Assembly (NCBI RefSeq): GCF_048266405.1
Contig: NZ_JBLWZO010000011.1
Coordinates: 1-64,000 of the forward strand
DNA length: 64,000 nucleotides
DNA from: Celeribacter sp048266405
Lineage (GTDB): Bacteria > Pseudomonadota > Alphaproteobacteria > Rhodobacterales > Rhodobacteraceae
Direction of reading: 5' to 3'
Shown piece by piece: positions 1-8,821 of the stretch. The notes under the pieces are model-generated. The model saw nothing but the letters and a program-made list of their open reading frames with translations, did no database searches and was not told the origin of the DNA. Positions within the stretch are counted from its first letter, which is position 1. The number at the start of each line of letters is the position of its first letter. The translations under genes and the position numbers were made by a program.

Positions 1-1
1 A

Positions 2-280
2 GACCAATCGGTGAGCATCACCCCCGCAAACATGCGGATTGAGGTGAATACCGTCAATGCCGCAAAGGCCGCCGTACTGGCCAGCCTCGGTATCTGGCAC
101 CTCCCACGAAGCGTGATCGAGCAGGAAATCGCACAAGGACGATTGGTTCGCATTCTACCGGACTGGAACTTGCCCACTTTGGGCATCTACGCTGTTTGGC
201 CTGACATCGGCCCGCAAAAGGCGCTGACCCGACGGCTGATAGATCACTTCATCGCGCATCGCTCGGATTTGATGCTGTGA
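2..280 (+). CDS. LysR-family transcriptional regulator, C-terminal fragment cut by the window edge
   Basis: The reading frame is open to the first base of the window, so the gene starts upstream and only about 92 C-terminal residues are seen. The segment reading VNAAKAAVLASLGIWHLP, followed by GRLVRILPDW and a closing LIDHFIAHR helix, is the typical last third of a LysR effector-binding domain, where the protein notes an upstream activator and a conserved 'G.L..vLpd' strand. The helix-turn-helix is outside the window. It converges on another LysR gene 24 bases downstream. A GTG at base 11 is in frame but is unlikely to be a real start, because the preceding codons continue the domain. The target is unknown. 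Confidence 0.85.
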   Translation, partial: DQSVSITPANMRIEVNTVNAAKAAVLASLGIWHLPRSVIEQEIAQGRLVRILPDWNLPTLGIYAVWPDIGPQKALTRRLIDHFIAHRSDLML

Positions 281-304
281 GTCCCCTCTTCCAACCCGCG
301 CTTG

Positions 305-1240
305 TCATTGATCGTATACACGAATGACGTCACTGCGCACGAGATCGGATAACGTCCCTCCTATTTCATCCAGCAAGAAATCGACGAACACCCGCACTTT
401 GGCTGTAAGCACATTTGACTTCGGGTAGACCAACCAGAGGGCTGTGTCTTGGTCTAATCTATACTCTGGCAAAACTCTGACCAGACTGCCGTTGGCAAGC
501 TCACGGTGAACGCTCCACATCGAATTTATCGAGACGCCCGCCCCCGCCATCGTTGCGATTTTCTGGCTTTGCCCATCATCGCACAGGAGGCACGACGGTG
601 CGAGCTTTGGGTCGAATTGTGCCTTTTTTCCCTCACGGTTTACCAAGCCCCGTGCCGAGAAATCCTTGAACGCAATTAAACGATGTCGCGCGAGATCGGA
701 TGGGTTTTCAAGGGGCGCGTGATCGGCCAGATATGAAGGCGATGCGCACAGCACGCGAAGGTCATCCGCAAGCTTGCGCCCCTTCAGACTGCTGTCCGAC
801 ATCTCAAGATTGCGCAGGGCCAAATCGAAGCTCCCCTCGATCAGATCGAATTGCGTGTCTGACAGACGTAGATCGAGGGTAATATCGGGATACATTGTGA
901 GGAATTTCGGCAATATCGGCGCGATGTAGTTTTGTGCGAAGGTACTGGGAGCCGCAAACCGCAATGTGCCGCTCACAGTTGGCGTGACCATCCCCAAAGC
1001 AGCAAGGGCTGCATCTTCTTGTGCCAGCATTTCCTTGGCGAAGGGCAGGAAATCCGCACCTTCTAAAGACAAAGACACCTTACGCGTTGAACGGCGTAAC
1101 AAATCTGCGCCGAGCCTTTTTTCCAACTTGGCCAAACGCGCACTTGCGACGGCTGGGGCCATACCCAACTCGCGCCCCGCAGCGCTGATGTTCAGCTTCT
1201 CTGCACACAGCACAAACAATCTGACGCTTTCCGTATCCAT
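305..1240 (-). CDS. LysR-family transcriptional regulator
   Basis: A 311-residue protein of normal LysR length. The N-terminal winged helix-turn-helix spans about residues 3-60, with a recognition region near ISAAGRELGMAPAVASARL, followed by an effector-binding domain from about residue 90. LysR proteins usually activate a divergent operon in response to a pathway metabolite. This gene is divergent from the LLM oxidoreductase/SDR/dehydrogenase cassette, with 125 bases between the start codons, and an inverted repeat in that gap is a plausible operator. It is therefore the likely regulator of the cassette (inference). The effector is unknown. Confidence 0.93.
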   Translation of the reverse strand: MDTESVRLFVLCAEKLNISAAGRELGMAPAVASARLAKLEKRLGADLLRRSTRKVSLSLEGADFLPFAKEMLAQEDAALAALGMVTPTVSGTLRFAAPSTFAQNYIAPILPKFLTMYPDITLDLRLSDTQFDLIEGSFDLALRNLEMSDSSLKGRKLADDLRVLCASPSYLADHAPLENPSDLARHRLIAFKDFSARGLVNREGKKAQFDPKLAPSCLLCDDGQSQKIATMAGAGVSINSMWSVHRELANGSLVRVLPEYRLDQDTALWLVYPKSNVLTAKVRVFVDFLLDEIGGTLSDLVRSDVIRVYDQ

Positions 1241-1254
1241 ACTATTATATGTAA

Positions 1255-1277
1255 AATCGGAATTCTAAAATCCGATT
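1255..1277. promoter_or_regulatory. Inverted repeat in the divergent LysR/LLM promoter region
   Basis: AATCGGA and TCCGATT are exact reverse complements separated by 9 bases, 15 bases from the LysR start codon. A partially symmetric site next to a divergently transcribed LysR gene is the usual LysR operator layout. The binding partner is inferred. Confidence 0.5.
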
Positions 1278-1365
1278 ACTCCAGCTTATTTATGATCTCT
1301 ATATAATTTAGATATCAGGTACAAAGTCAAACAGTCCGTCCCTATGTCAGAGCACTGAAATCAAA

Positions 1366-2316
1366 ATGACCAAATTCAGTTCCATCAATACGGGCTATAA
1401 CACTGTGTTTCGCCCGGACAGGCTAAGCCTCGGCTTGGTCGTCCCGTTGGAAGGCTACGCCTATGGGACAAAGCCCAAGATGGCCCGCCACCTTGAACGC
1501 GTCCGCATGGCCGAGGACCTCGGGTTTGCAGCGGTATGGTTGCGCGATGTCCCCTTTAACGTTCCGTCCTTTGGCGATGCGGGTCAGATGTTCGATCCAT
1601 TTGTGTATCTCGGTCTGCTTGCCGGCCAGACCAGCCGCATTGCCTTAGGCGTTGCAAGCATGGTCCTGCCCTTGCGCCACCCTGCACATGTGGCCAAGGC
1701 CGCGGCGAGCGTGGATGTCCTGTCAGGCGGACGACTGTTGCTCGGCGTGGCATCTGGCGACCGTCCCGAAGAATACCCCGCAATGAATATGTCGTTTGAC
1801 GATCGTGGCGACAGGTTCCGCGACAGTTTTGACTATATCCGAGCTATGGCGGATGATTTTCCCGCGTTTGATACGGCACAGGGTTCATCGCACGGCGCGA
1901 TGGACATGTTACCCAAACCAGCGGGCGGCAAGCTGCCGTTACTGATCACAGGGGGCAGCCGTCAGCATCCCGATTGGGTCGCACAAAACAGCGATGGATG
2001 GATCACATATCCGCGAGATGCTCAGGCGCAGACACAAGTCATCACCGATTACCGCGCCCGCGTGACCGCAATGGGGCGGACCGACAAGCCTGTGATGCAG
2101 TCCCTTTATATCGATCTACTAGACGATCCAGATGCTAAAGCCCGTCCGATCCACTTGGGGTTTCAGTCGGGTGTCAATCACCTTCGCCGCCACCTTGAGG
2201 CCTTGCAACATGCGGGCGTCAATCATGTCGCACTGAACTTACGGCTTAATTCTGGCGATACAGAAACAACGATGAAACGGCTGGCAGGTGACATTTTGCC
2301 CACGTTTTCAACCTGA
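1366..2316 (+). CDS. LLM-class (luciferase-like) flavin-dependent oxidoreductase
   Basis: A 316-residue luciferase-like monooxygenase fold protein. It shows the early strand LGLVVPLEGYAYG, the helix ERVRMAEDLGFAAVWLRDVP, the segment SRIALGVASMVLPLRHPAHV and the signature LSGGRLLLGVASGDRPEEY near residue 125. These are the usual F420- or FMN-binding barrel elements of the family. The enzymes oxidise or reduce small organic substrates with a flavin. The start ATG lies 125 bases from the divergent LysR start. The next gene begins 10 bases after its stop, so the two are co-transcribed. The substrate cannot be read from sequence. The neighbours (SDR and MDR) suggest detoxification or redox conversion of a carbonyl compound. 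Confidence 0.88.
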   Translation: MTKFSSINTGYNTVFRPDRLSLGLVVPLEGYAYGTKPKMARHLERVRMAEDLGFAAVWLRDVPFNVPSFGDAGQMFDPFVYLGLLAGQTSRIALGVASMVLPLRHPAHVAKAAASVDVLSGGRLLLGVASGDRPEEYPAMNMSFDDRGDRFRDSFDYIRAMADDFPAFDTAQGSSHGAMDMLPKPAGGKLPLLITGGSRQHPDWVAQNSDGWITYPRDAQAQTQVITDYRARVTAMGRTDKPVMQSLYIDLLDDPDAKARPIHLGFQSGVNHLRRHLEALQHAGVNHVALNLRLNSGDTETTMKRLAGDILPTFST

Positions 2317-2326
2317 AGGACTTGTC

Positions 2327-3121
2327 ATGTCTAAGACTATTCTCATCACTGGCGCCACCGACGGGATCGGCCTTGAGGCGGCAAAACTGTTGGCAAACGA
2401 AGGCCACACAATTCTGATCCACGGTCGGAGCGCCGCCAAACTGGATTCCGCTCGCACCGTCATTGGTGGGCATACCCAAGGCTATCTAGCGGACCTTTCG
2501 CGCACCGCTGAAGTGGTAAAATTGGTCGATGACATCACCCGCGACCACCCTCACATTGATGTTCTGATCAACAACGCCGGTGTCCTAAAATCGCCGCAAA
2601 CCGTTACCGAAGACGGATTGGACCTGCGGTTCATGGTCAACACAATTGCGCCCTATATTCTGACCAAACGCTTGTTGCCATTGATGGGGCGAGACAGCCG
2701 AATCATCAACCTGTCCTCCGCCGCGCAAGCCCCTGTTGATCTCGCTGCCCTCAAAGGCGGTGTCACGATGGAAGATATGGACGCTTACTCACAAAGCAAA
2801 TTGGCCATCACCATGTGGTCGCAGCATCTCGCATCGAACCTCACAGACGGGCCGAACGTGCTTGCCGTGAACCCTGGCTCCCTTCTGGCGAGCAATATGG
2901 TCAAAGAAGGCTTCGGTATCGCGGGCAATGACATCAGCATTGGATCGACCATCCTGCGCCGCGCCGCGCTTGATCCTGACTTTGCCAACGTTTCAGGCCG
3001 CTATTTTGACAACGACGCAGGCGCGTTCGGCCACCCCCATTCCGACGCCGATGATCCCGCAAAGGTCAACGCCGTCATGCAGGCGATCGACGCCGTCACT
3101 ACTAGACTCTTGAACACCTGA
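2327..3121 (+). CDS. Short-chain dehydrogenase/reductase (SDR)
   Basis: This start gives a 264-residue NAD(P)-dependent SDR. The start was chosen at ATG 2327, preceded by GAAGGA; a longer open frame upstream overlaps the previous gene and has no ribosome site. The cofactor motif TGATDGIG is at residues 8-15, the NNAG strand motif is present, and the catalytic YSQSK places Tyr154 and Lys158. Basic residues after the second strand (HGRSAAK) favour NADP(H). It is the second gene of the LysR-linked cassette, 24 bases before the MDR dehydrogenase. Probable role: reduction or oxidation of a small carbonyl or alcohol; the substrate is unknown. Confidence 0.9.
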   Translation: MSKTILITGATDGIGLEAAKLLANEGHTILIHGRSAAKLDSARTVIGGHTQGYLADLSRTAEVVKLVDDITRDHPHIDVLINNAGVLKSPQTVTEDGLDLRFMVNTIAPYILTKRLLPLMGRDSRIINLSSAAQAPVDLAALKGGVTMEDMDAYSQSKLAITMWSQHLASNLTDGPNVLAVNPGSLLASNMVKEGFGIAGNDISIGSTILRRAALDPDFANVSGRYFDNDAGAFGHPHSDADDPAKVNAVMQAIDAVTTRLLNT

Positions 3122-3145
3122 ACACTCCCGAAAGGACCCCACACT

Positions 3146-4159
3146 ATGAAAGCTGTTGGATACAAAACCGCAGGCGCACTTGATCGCGCCGACTCTCTGA
3201 TCGACATTGAAATCGACACACCCGTAGCAACAGGCCGCGACCTTCTGGTGCGCGTGCAAGCTGTGTCCGTAAACCCCGTGGATTACAAAATCCGCATGAC
3301 CCGTCCTCCCGAGGGAGATGCCCCCGCCATTCTGGGGTGGGATGCAGTCGGTGAAGTTGTCAGTGTCGGCGAAGAAGCCACCATGTTTAAAGCAGGCGAT
3401 TTTGTCTGGTACGCTGGCGCGATCAACCGCTCCGGAACAAACGCCGAATACCATCTGGTGGACGAGCGGATCGTCGGTAAAGCACCGACTTCTATCACAG
3501 CCGCCGAGTCTGCCTCTCTGCCCCTCACCGCCCTGACGGCCTACGAAATGCTGTTTGACCGTTTGCGTGTAAACGACCCCGTTCCTGGTGCGGCCAATGC
3601 GGTTGTTATCATCGGCGGATCAGGCGGCGTTGGCTCCATCGCGATCCAACTGCTGCGTGCCAAGACAGATATGATTGTCATCGCCACGGCATCGCGCCCA
3701 GAAACCCAAGAGTGGGTCAAAGACCTCGGCGCACATCACGTCATTGATCACACCAAACCCCTGACGCCCCAAATCGAAGCCTTGGGAATTGGCCAACCGG
3801 GTTATGTGTTCTCAACCACGCATACACACCAATACATCGGGCAAATTGCAGAGTTCATCGCCCCACAAGGTCGGTTTGGCCTGATCGACGACCCAGAAAC
3901 GCTTAATATCATGCCGTTCAAGGTCAAAGCCGTCTCGACTCACTGGGAACTGATGTTCACCCGCTCCTTGTTTGGAACCGCAGACATCACGCGTCAGCAT
4001 GACATCCTGAATGAAGTTGCTGAATTGATGGATGCGGGGAAAATCCGCTCAACCGCAACAGAGACTTTGGGCAAAATTGATGCTGCCACGCTGAAACGTG
4101 CCCATGCGATCCTTGAAAGCAACAAAGCCAAAGGCAAACTGGTGCTTGAAGGTTTCTAA
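3146..4159 (+). CDS. MDR-family oxidoreductase (quinone-oxidoreductase / zinc-type alcohol dehydrogenase-like)
   Basis: 337 residues. The N-terminal GroES-like domain contains VSVNPVDYKIR and GWDAVGEVVSVG, followed by a Rossmann domain with IIGGSGGVGSIAIQLL near residues 156-170. I see no cluster of cysteines for structural zinc and no clear catalytic zinc ligands, which fits the zinc-free quinone-oxidoreductase branch despite the usual automatic name 'zinc-binding alcohol dehydrogenase'. It is the last gene of the three-gene cassette and is followed by a strong hairpin. It probably reduces activated double bonds or quinones with NADPH (family knowledge). Confidence 0.9.
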   Translation: MKAVGYKTAGALDRADSLIDIEIDTPVATGRDLLVRVQAVSVNPVDYKIRMTRPPEGDAPAILGWDAVGEVVSVGEEATMFKAGDFVWYAGAINRSGTNAEYHLVDERIVGKAPTSITAAESASLPLTALTAYEMLFDRLRVNDPVPGAANAVVIIGGSGGVGSIAIQLLRAKTDMIVIATASRPETQEWVKDLGAHHVIDHTKPLTPQIEALGIGQPGYVFSTTHTHQYIGQIAEFIAPQGRFGLIDDPETLNIMPFKVKAVSTHWELMFTRSLFGTADITRQHDILNEVAELMDAGKIRSTATETLGKIDAATLKRAHAILESNKAKGKLVLEGF

Positions 4160-4165
4160 GACGTC

Positions 4166-4197
4166 GCGGGTGGCGTCATACATTTTGCGCCACCCGC
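4166..4197 (+). terminator. Hairpin after the redox cassette, probable terminator
   Basis: GCGGGTGGCG and CGCCACCCGC form a perfect 10-bp stem with a 12-base loop, 7 bases after the MDR stop codon. There is no following T tract, so it may be a weak or Rho-assisted terminator or a 3'-end stabiliser. Confidence 0.55.
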
Positions 4198-4368
4198 ACC
4201 GTGTCTCGTACCGGGCATCGCGACGGCATCCATCCTCATAAATGTTTGTCTTGCAGAACAAATTTCCAACCATATCGACAGGCCTACGACATTGGTCTTG
4301 TCTCTGTTTGCCCCATTGAAGCAGGCATTTTACGTGTTACCTCCGTGTTGAATGAACGGAGAAACAAA

Positions 4369-5121
4369 ATGAAAAAGTCTTTAGCGATCACAGCACTCGC
4401 CTTGTCTGTCACTTTCAGCGCAGCCCATTCCGAGACACTGAACGTGGGCATGTCGGGTGGCTACTTTCCCTTTACCTTCGTTAAGCTCGATGAATTGCAG
4501 GGGTTCGAGGTCGACTTTATGAAGGCCATCGCGGCAGAAACAGGAGACGATGTGAACTTTGTCACGATGTCGTTTTCTGGATTGGTCGGGGCTTTGGAAT
4601 CGGGTCGGATCGACACCATTGCAAACCAGATCACCATCACGCCAGAGCGCGAAGAGAAGTTCGCGTTTTCGCAGCCTTACGTCTTTGACGGCGCGCAAGT
4701 CGTGGTCAAAAAGGGCAACGAAGAGTCGTTCACGGGCGTCGAGGATCTCAGCGGCAAGACCGTCGCGGTGAACTTAGGTTCAAATTTCGAGCAGTTGTTG
4801 AACGAGCTTCCAAACGCCGCCGAAATCGACGTGAAAACCTACGAAAGCAACATTGCCCAAGACACAGCACTTGGACGTGTTGATGCCTTCGTCATGGACC
4901 GCGTGTCCTCGGCACAACTGATCGCGGAAAGCCCTCTGCCGCTCGCGTTTGCCGGTAAACCGTTCAGTGAAATCCGCAATGCGCTGCCGTTCCGCAATGA
5001 CGAAAAAGGGATTGAGTTGCGCAATCGAGTGGACGCCGCCATCACCACACTGAAAGAGAACGGCACTCTGGCCGAGATTTCCGAGAAGTGGTTCGGGACC
5101 GACATTTCGGCCGTGGAGTAA
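4369..5121 (+). CDS. Amino-acid ABC transporter, periplasmic substrate-binding protein
   Basis: Start set at ATG 4369, after ACGGAG, giving a 250-residue precursor with a Sec signal peptide (MKKSLAITALALSVTFSAA, cleaved near SAAHS). The mature protein is a family 3 solute-binding fold: LNVGMSGGYFPFTF, a specificity segment near GFEVDFMKAIA, SFSGLVGALESGRIDTI, and the late motif GRVDAFVMDR. It captures a polar amino acid or a related small solute for the permease and ATPase directly downstream (gaps of 4 bases and a 4-base overlap). An in-frame extension upstream is untranslated leader. The exact ligand is not predictable. Confidence 0.93.
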   Translation: MKKSLAITALALSVTFSAAHSETLNVGMSGGYFPFTFVKLDELQGFEVDFMKAIAAETGDDVNFVTMSFSGLVGALESGRIDTIANQITITPEREEKFAFSQPYVFDGAQVVVKKGNEESFTGVEDLSGKTVAVNLGSNFEQLLNELPNAAEIDVKTYESNIAQDTALGRVDAFVMDRVSSAQLIAESPLPLAFAGKPFSEIRNALPFRNDEKGIELRNRVDAAITTLKENGTLAEISEKWFGTDISAVE

Positions 5122-5125
5122 GTCA

Positions 5126-5800
5126 ATGCGCGCGCTGGACTTCGAATACATGTGGGACTTGCTCCCTATCCTTCTGGGGTATGTTCCATTGACGCTATTC
5201 ATGGCGTTGGTCGGTATGGTGTTCGCACTCATACTGGCCTCGCTTATGGCGGTTGAACGTGTGTTCCGCGTGCCCGTTCTCGACGGTTTTGTGCGCCTTT
5301 TCATCAGCTTCTTTCGCGGCACCCCGCTGCTGGTGCAGTTGTTCCTGTTTTACTATGGCCTGCCGCAGGTTCTGGCATTCTTGACCACGATCAGTGGTGT
5401 GACCGCGACGATCATGGGCCTGACCCTCCATTTCTCGGCCTATATGGCCGAGAGTATTCGCGCGGCAATCCTTGGTGTCGACCGCAGCCAATGGGAAGCG
5501 TCGCAAGCCGTCGGCATGACGCAAACGCAAATGATGCGCCACATTATCCTGCCGCAAGCGACCCGCGTGGCAGCGCCAACCTTGGTGAATTACTTCATCG
5601 ACATGATCAAAGGCACGTCGCTGGCTTTCACGCTTGGTGTTACAGAGCTCATGGGCGCGACACAAAAAGAAGCGGCAGGCAGCTTTCTTTACTTTGAGGC
5701 CTTTCTTGTCGTGGCTGCGATCTACTGGATTATGGTCGAGGCGTTGTCCTACGCGCAACGCCACTTGGAAACCTACTTGAACAAGGCCTATGCGAGATGA
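5126..5800 (+). CDS. Amino-acid ABC transporter, permease (HisM/GlnP type)
   Basis: 224 residues with about five membrane segments, of the polar amino-acid permease family. The early segment FISFFRGTPLLVQLFLFYYG is the family's N-terminal signature. The cytoplasmic EAA loop appears as EASQAVGMTQTQMMRHIILP, followed by ATRVAAPTLVNYFIDMIKGT, and docks with the ATPase. Only one permease gene is present, so a homodimer is expected. It starts 4 bases after the binding-protein gene and overlaps the ATPase start by 4 bases. Confidence 0.94.
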   Translation: MRALDFEYMWDLLPILLGYVPLTLFMALVGMVFALILASLMAVERVFRVPVLDGFVRLFISFFRGTPLLVQLFLFYYGLPQVLAFLTTISGVTATIMGLTLHFSAYMAESIRAAILGVDRSQWEASQAVGMTQTQMMRHIILPQATRVAAPTLVNYFIDMIKGTSLAFTLGVTELMGATQKEAAGSFLYFEAFLVVAAIYWIMVEALSYAQRHLETYLNKAYAR

Positions 5801-6558
5801 TGTCAAAAGCCGCTATTTCAATCAATGGGCTGACCAAATCTTTTGGTGACACCCCAGTTCTCAAAGGTATCTCGCTGGACATCGCACATGGTGAACGGGT
5901 GGTTGTTATCGGACCGTCTGGCACGGGAAAATCTACTCTGTTGCGCAGCCTGAATTACCTTGATCGGCCAGATAGCGGAACAATCAGGGTGGGCGATCTA
6001 TCCGTTGATGCCGCGCGCGCATCGCGGTCTGATATTTTGGCACTGCGGCGCAGAACGTCATTTGTGTTCCAGAACTACGCACTTTTTGCCAATAAAACAG
6101 CGCGCGAGAATATCACCCAAGCTCTCATCACAGTAAAAGGCCAGTCCAAGGCCAAAGCCATCGCCCGCGCAGATGAAACCCTGCGTGAAACGGGTCTCAT
6201 CGACAAGGCAGATTCCTATCCTGCTGCACTCTCAGGAGGGCAGCAGCAGCGCGTCGGTATAGGTCGCGCGATGGCACTTGATGCAGAACTGATGCTCTTT
6301 GACGAGCCGACATCAGCGCTTGATCCCGAATGGGTCGGTGAGGTGTTAGACCTGATGCGTCGCGTCGCTGAGAAGCGCCAAACGATGCTGATCGTGACGC
6401 ACGAAATGCAATTCGCCCGAGAAATTGCGGATCGGATTATTTTCATGTCAGATGGGCAAATCGTTGAACAGGGGCCACCAGAGAGTTTGCTCGAAGCCCC
6501 CCAAGATCCACGCACGAAGGCCTTCTTGCGGCGTGTTGCAAAGACCGGGTCTGAATAA
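5797..6558 (+). CDS. Amino-acid ABC transporter, ATP-binding protein (GlnQ/HisP type)
   Basis: 253 residues. Walker A GPSGTGKST is at residues 39-47, the ABC signature LSGGQQQRVGIGRAMAL near 145, Walker B LMLFDEPTSALDP just after, and the switch His in LIVTHEMQFAREIADRI. These are hallmarks of the polar amino-acid importer ATPases. ATGA coupling to the permease gene indicates translational coupling in a three-gene operon. No dedicated regulator is adjacent. Confidence 0.95.
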   Translation: MMSKAAISINGLTKSFGDTPVLKGISLDIAHGERVVVIGPSGTGKSTLLRSLNYLDRPDSGTIRVGDLSVDAARASRSDILALRRRTSFVFQNYALFANKTARENITQALITVKGQSKAKAIARADETLRETGLIDKADSYPAALSGGQQQRVGIGRAMALDAELMLFDEPTSALDPEWVGEVLDLMRRVAEKRQTMLIVTHEMQFAREIADRIIFMSDGQIVEQGPPESLLEAPQDPRTKAFLRRVAKTGSE

Positions 6559-6790
6559 ATCGGTTCGGATAAACTGCACTCAGGGAGCAATGGATCCCCA
6601 ATAAGTTCTGCGCAAAAATTGGTGCCGTATATGTGCCCATTTCCCTTGCCGCCGCGCCGCCAATCCCGCCCTTCTCTCAGGTGCAGGTTCATAAAAGACT
6701 GCACGCTGTTCTTGGTGATGCGATTTATGTCTAGCATTTTTATCTTTTGATAGGCATAATTGTGCCAAGCAAAAGTTGAAAGAGATAGGC

Positions 6791-7801
6791 ATGACAGCCC
6801 TAAGTAGCATCGCAATGAGCGCATACACCGATTTGGTGCGTCTGTTGAAAGACGACTCCATGTCTGAAATCACGGGCAAACCAATGTTGAAACAGCGCGG
6901 CGCCAAAGCCTATTGGTACGCCGCGCGGCGGGTCGGATCACAGATGCGCTTCATTTACCTTGGCGAAGATTCTGATGAGATGCGGGCGCGTATCGACCGT
7001 ATTGAAGAATTACGCGCCACAGCCAAGGCACGGCAAACTGAGCGGTCGCGGTTGGTGCGTCTGTTGCGCGCCGAAAGCATGACACCGACAGATCGCGCGA
7101 CGGGCTCGATCCTGTCGGCAATGGCCAATGCGGGCACCTTTCGATTGGGCGGCACGATCGTCGGCACACATGCGTTCCGCCTCTATGAGGGCGAACTGGG
7201 TTTACGCTTGCCTTTGGGTGAAGTGGCGAACACCGGTGACATCGACATTGCACAGTTTCGCAAACTCAGCCTTGCGCTTAACGATCAGGTTGATCCAGAC
7301 CTGACAGAGGTGTTTACGTCGCTGAAGTTTGATCCCCTTCCTAGCATTGATAACGGTCAAACGTGGCGATGGTCGCAAGGCGGCAGCGGTCAGTTGGTCG
7401 AATTCCTCACGCCTGCGTTCGGCGTTGAGACGATCCGTGACCTCCCTGCCCTTGGGGTCAAAGCGCAGGCCTTGAACTACCTCAATTATCTGATTGCGGA
7501 GCCAATCCACGCAGCAGCACTCTATCGATCAGGGGTGTTGGTGCAAATTCCGCGCCCCGAGAGATTTGCGCTCCATAAGCTCATTGTCGCAGATCGTCGG
7601 CGCGATGGTGAAGGACGCCTCAAAGCCGCGAAGGACCGCGCCCAAGCCGCGTTTCTCATCAACGCGCTCGCAGAAGACAGACCCGATGATCTGTCCTTGG
7701 CTTACAGCGCGGCAATGGACGTCGGACCGCGTTGGCGCGAGCGTATTCAAAATACGCTGAAACGGATGCCCGAGACAAATGAAGTTTTGGACGGACTGTA
7801 G
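6791..7801 (+). CDS. Nucleotidyltransferase-fold protein of the GSU2403 type (NTP_transf_8-like)
   Basis: 336 residues from ATG 6791 (purine-rich GAAAGAG upstream; a TTG 15 bases earlier is in frame but less likely). The centre carries a minimal nucleotidyltransferase signature: GGTIVGTHAFRLYE (Gly125-Thr126) followed by TGDIDIA with Asp150 and Asp152, which matches the G[ST]...DxD metal site of this superfamily. The N-terminal 90 residues are basic and helical; the C-terminal part is rich in Arg and Lys (HKLIVADRRRDGEGRLKAAK). The cellular function of the family is not established. The gene stands alone between an ABC operon and a LysR gene. It could modify a small molecule, RNA or protein; no partner antitoxin or HEPN gene is seen. 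Confidence 0.75.
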   Translation: MTALSSIAMSAYTDLVRLLKDDSMSEITGKPMLKQRGAKAYWYAARRVGSQMRFIYLGEDSDEMRARIDRIEELRATAKARQTERSRLVRLLRAESMTPTDRATGSILSAMANAGTFRLGGTIVGTHAFRLYEGELGLRLPLGEVANTGDIDIAQFRKLSLALNDQVDPDLTEVFTSLKFDPLPSIDNGQTWRWSQGGSGQLVEFLTPAFGVETIRDLPALGVKAQALNYLNYLIAEPIHAAALYRSGVLVQIPRPERFALHKLIVADRRRDGEGRLKAAKDRAQAAFLINALAEDRPDDLSLAYSAAMDVGPRWRERIQNTLKRMPETNEVLDGL

Positions 7802-7916
7802 TCCCGCCGAAAAGTTAGGTGTCTTAACTTGGTTGGGGACAACTGGAACAACCTAAATTTGAAGAGAGTATAGTCCCGAGTTTAAGAGGTAAGACCTGCG
7901 TTGTGTTAGATACCGA

Positions 7917-8816
7917 TCATGTGATCGGTTCAGTTAGTGAAAACGTTGAACATTCCGCGGCCAGTTTGGCGACCTCCGCCACGAGGCTCGCAGCTTCATT
8001 CTGCCGATAGGCGGCCCAATATTGCACGGCAGGCAAGCGTGGGTTGGTGCGCAAGATCTTCAATTCTTTTCGTTCAATTTCTCCCCGATATAGATCTATC
8101 GGTAAAGTGCTGATTCCGAGGCCGCATTTTGTCAGGTTTGCGATGGAATACAGGTTATTGCATAAGGCGCGTCGGTGCATTCGCGCACCAGCATCGGAAA
8201 ACCAACTCTCGATTATGCTGAATAGGTTTGAATGCTGCGACAACAGCAAGATCGGCCATTGGGCGATCTCGGTCGGTTCGAGAAGTCGATCAGGTAGACC
8301 CAACGATGGACTACCCATCCATGCGAACGGAGCCTCGCCAAGAAAGATTGTCTGGTAGTGGGGCCGCTCTGTGATCTTAGGTAACAGAGCCGCATCCAAT
8401 TCGCCCTGATCCATCTTCATCCAAAGGTTTTCGGTTAAATCTATATCTAGTTCCAGAGTGACTCCTGGATATAGATTGCTCAGTCGATCAATGAGTTGCG
8501 GTAGCCAAGTTAGAGCGACCAATTCGGCCACGCCTAACTTTACCGTGCCCGTCACATTGGCGGGATTTGCAACCCTTTTTAAAATTTCTTCGCGTAGGGC
8601 CATCATATCTTCGGCCATAGGCATCAGGCCACGGCCATGATCCGTCAATTGGGCTCGCCGCCCGACACGCATAAAAATCGGGACGCCAAGTTGCAACTCA
8701 AGCTCATGAATTCGTTGTGAAATAGTCGGCTGTGTTACATTCAATCGTTCGGCCGCGGCAGCAAAACTACCAAGGCGGGTGATCCAAACAAATGCTTCAA
8801 GTTGCTGTATTTTCAT
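7917..8816 (-). CDS. LysR-family transcriptional regulator, probable regulator of the acyl-CoA synthetase/TRAP operon
   Basis: 299 residues with an N-terminal helix-turn-helix (SFAAAAERLNVTQPTISQRI, residues about 17-36) and an effector domain from about residue 90. It is divergent from the operon starting at 8922, with 105 bases between the start codons, and a 17-bp palindrome lies 6 bases outside its own start codon. It is the obvious candidate to sense the imported acid or its CoA ester. The effector is unknown. Confidence 0.92.
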   Translation of the reverse strand: MKIQQLEAFVWITRLGSFAAAAERLNVTQPTISQRIHELELQLGVPIFMRVGRRAQLTDHGRGLMPMAEDMMALREEILKRVANPANVTGTVKLGVAELVALTWLPQLIDRLSNLYPGVTLELDIDLTENLWMKMDQGELDAALLPKITERPHYQTIFLGEAPFAWMGSPSLGLPDRLLEPTEIAQWPILLLSQHSNLFSIIESWFSDAGARMHRRALCNNLYSIANLTKCGLGISTLPIDLYRGEIERKELKILRTNPRLPAVQYWAAYRQNEAASLVAEVAKLAAECSTFSLTEPIT

Positions 8817-8821
8817 AAATA

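Noticed and set aside
4201..4368. In-frame N-terminal extension of the amino-acid binding protein
   Set aside because: It has no ribosome site, is not signal-like, and the ATG at 4369 gives a normal signal peptide after a good Shine-Dalgarno.
6559..6790. Possible gene remnant between the ABC operon and the nucleotidyltransferase gene
   Set aside because: Minus-strand translations did not show any family motif; it is treated as a promoter-containing spacer.
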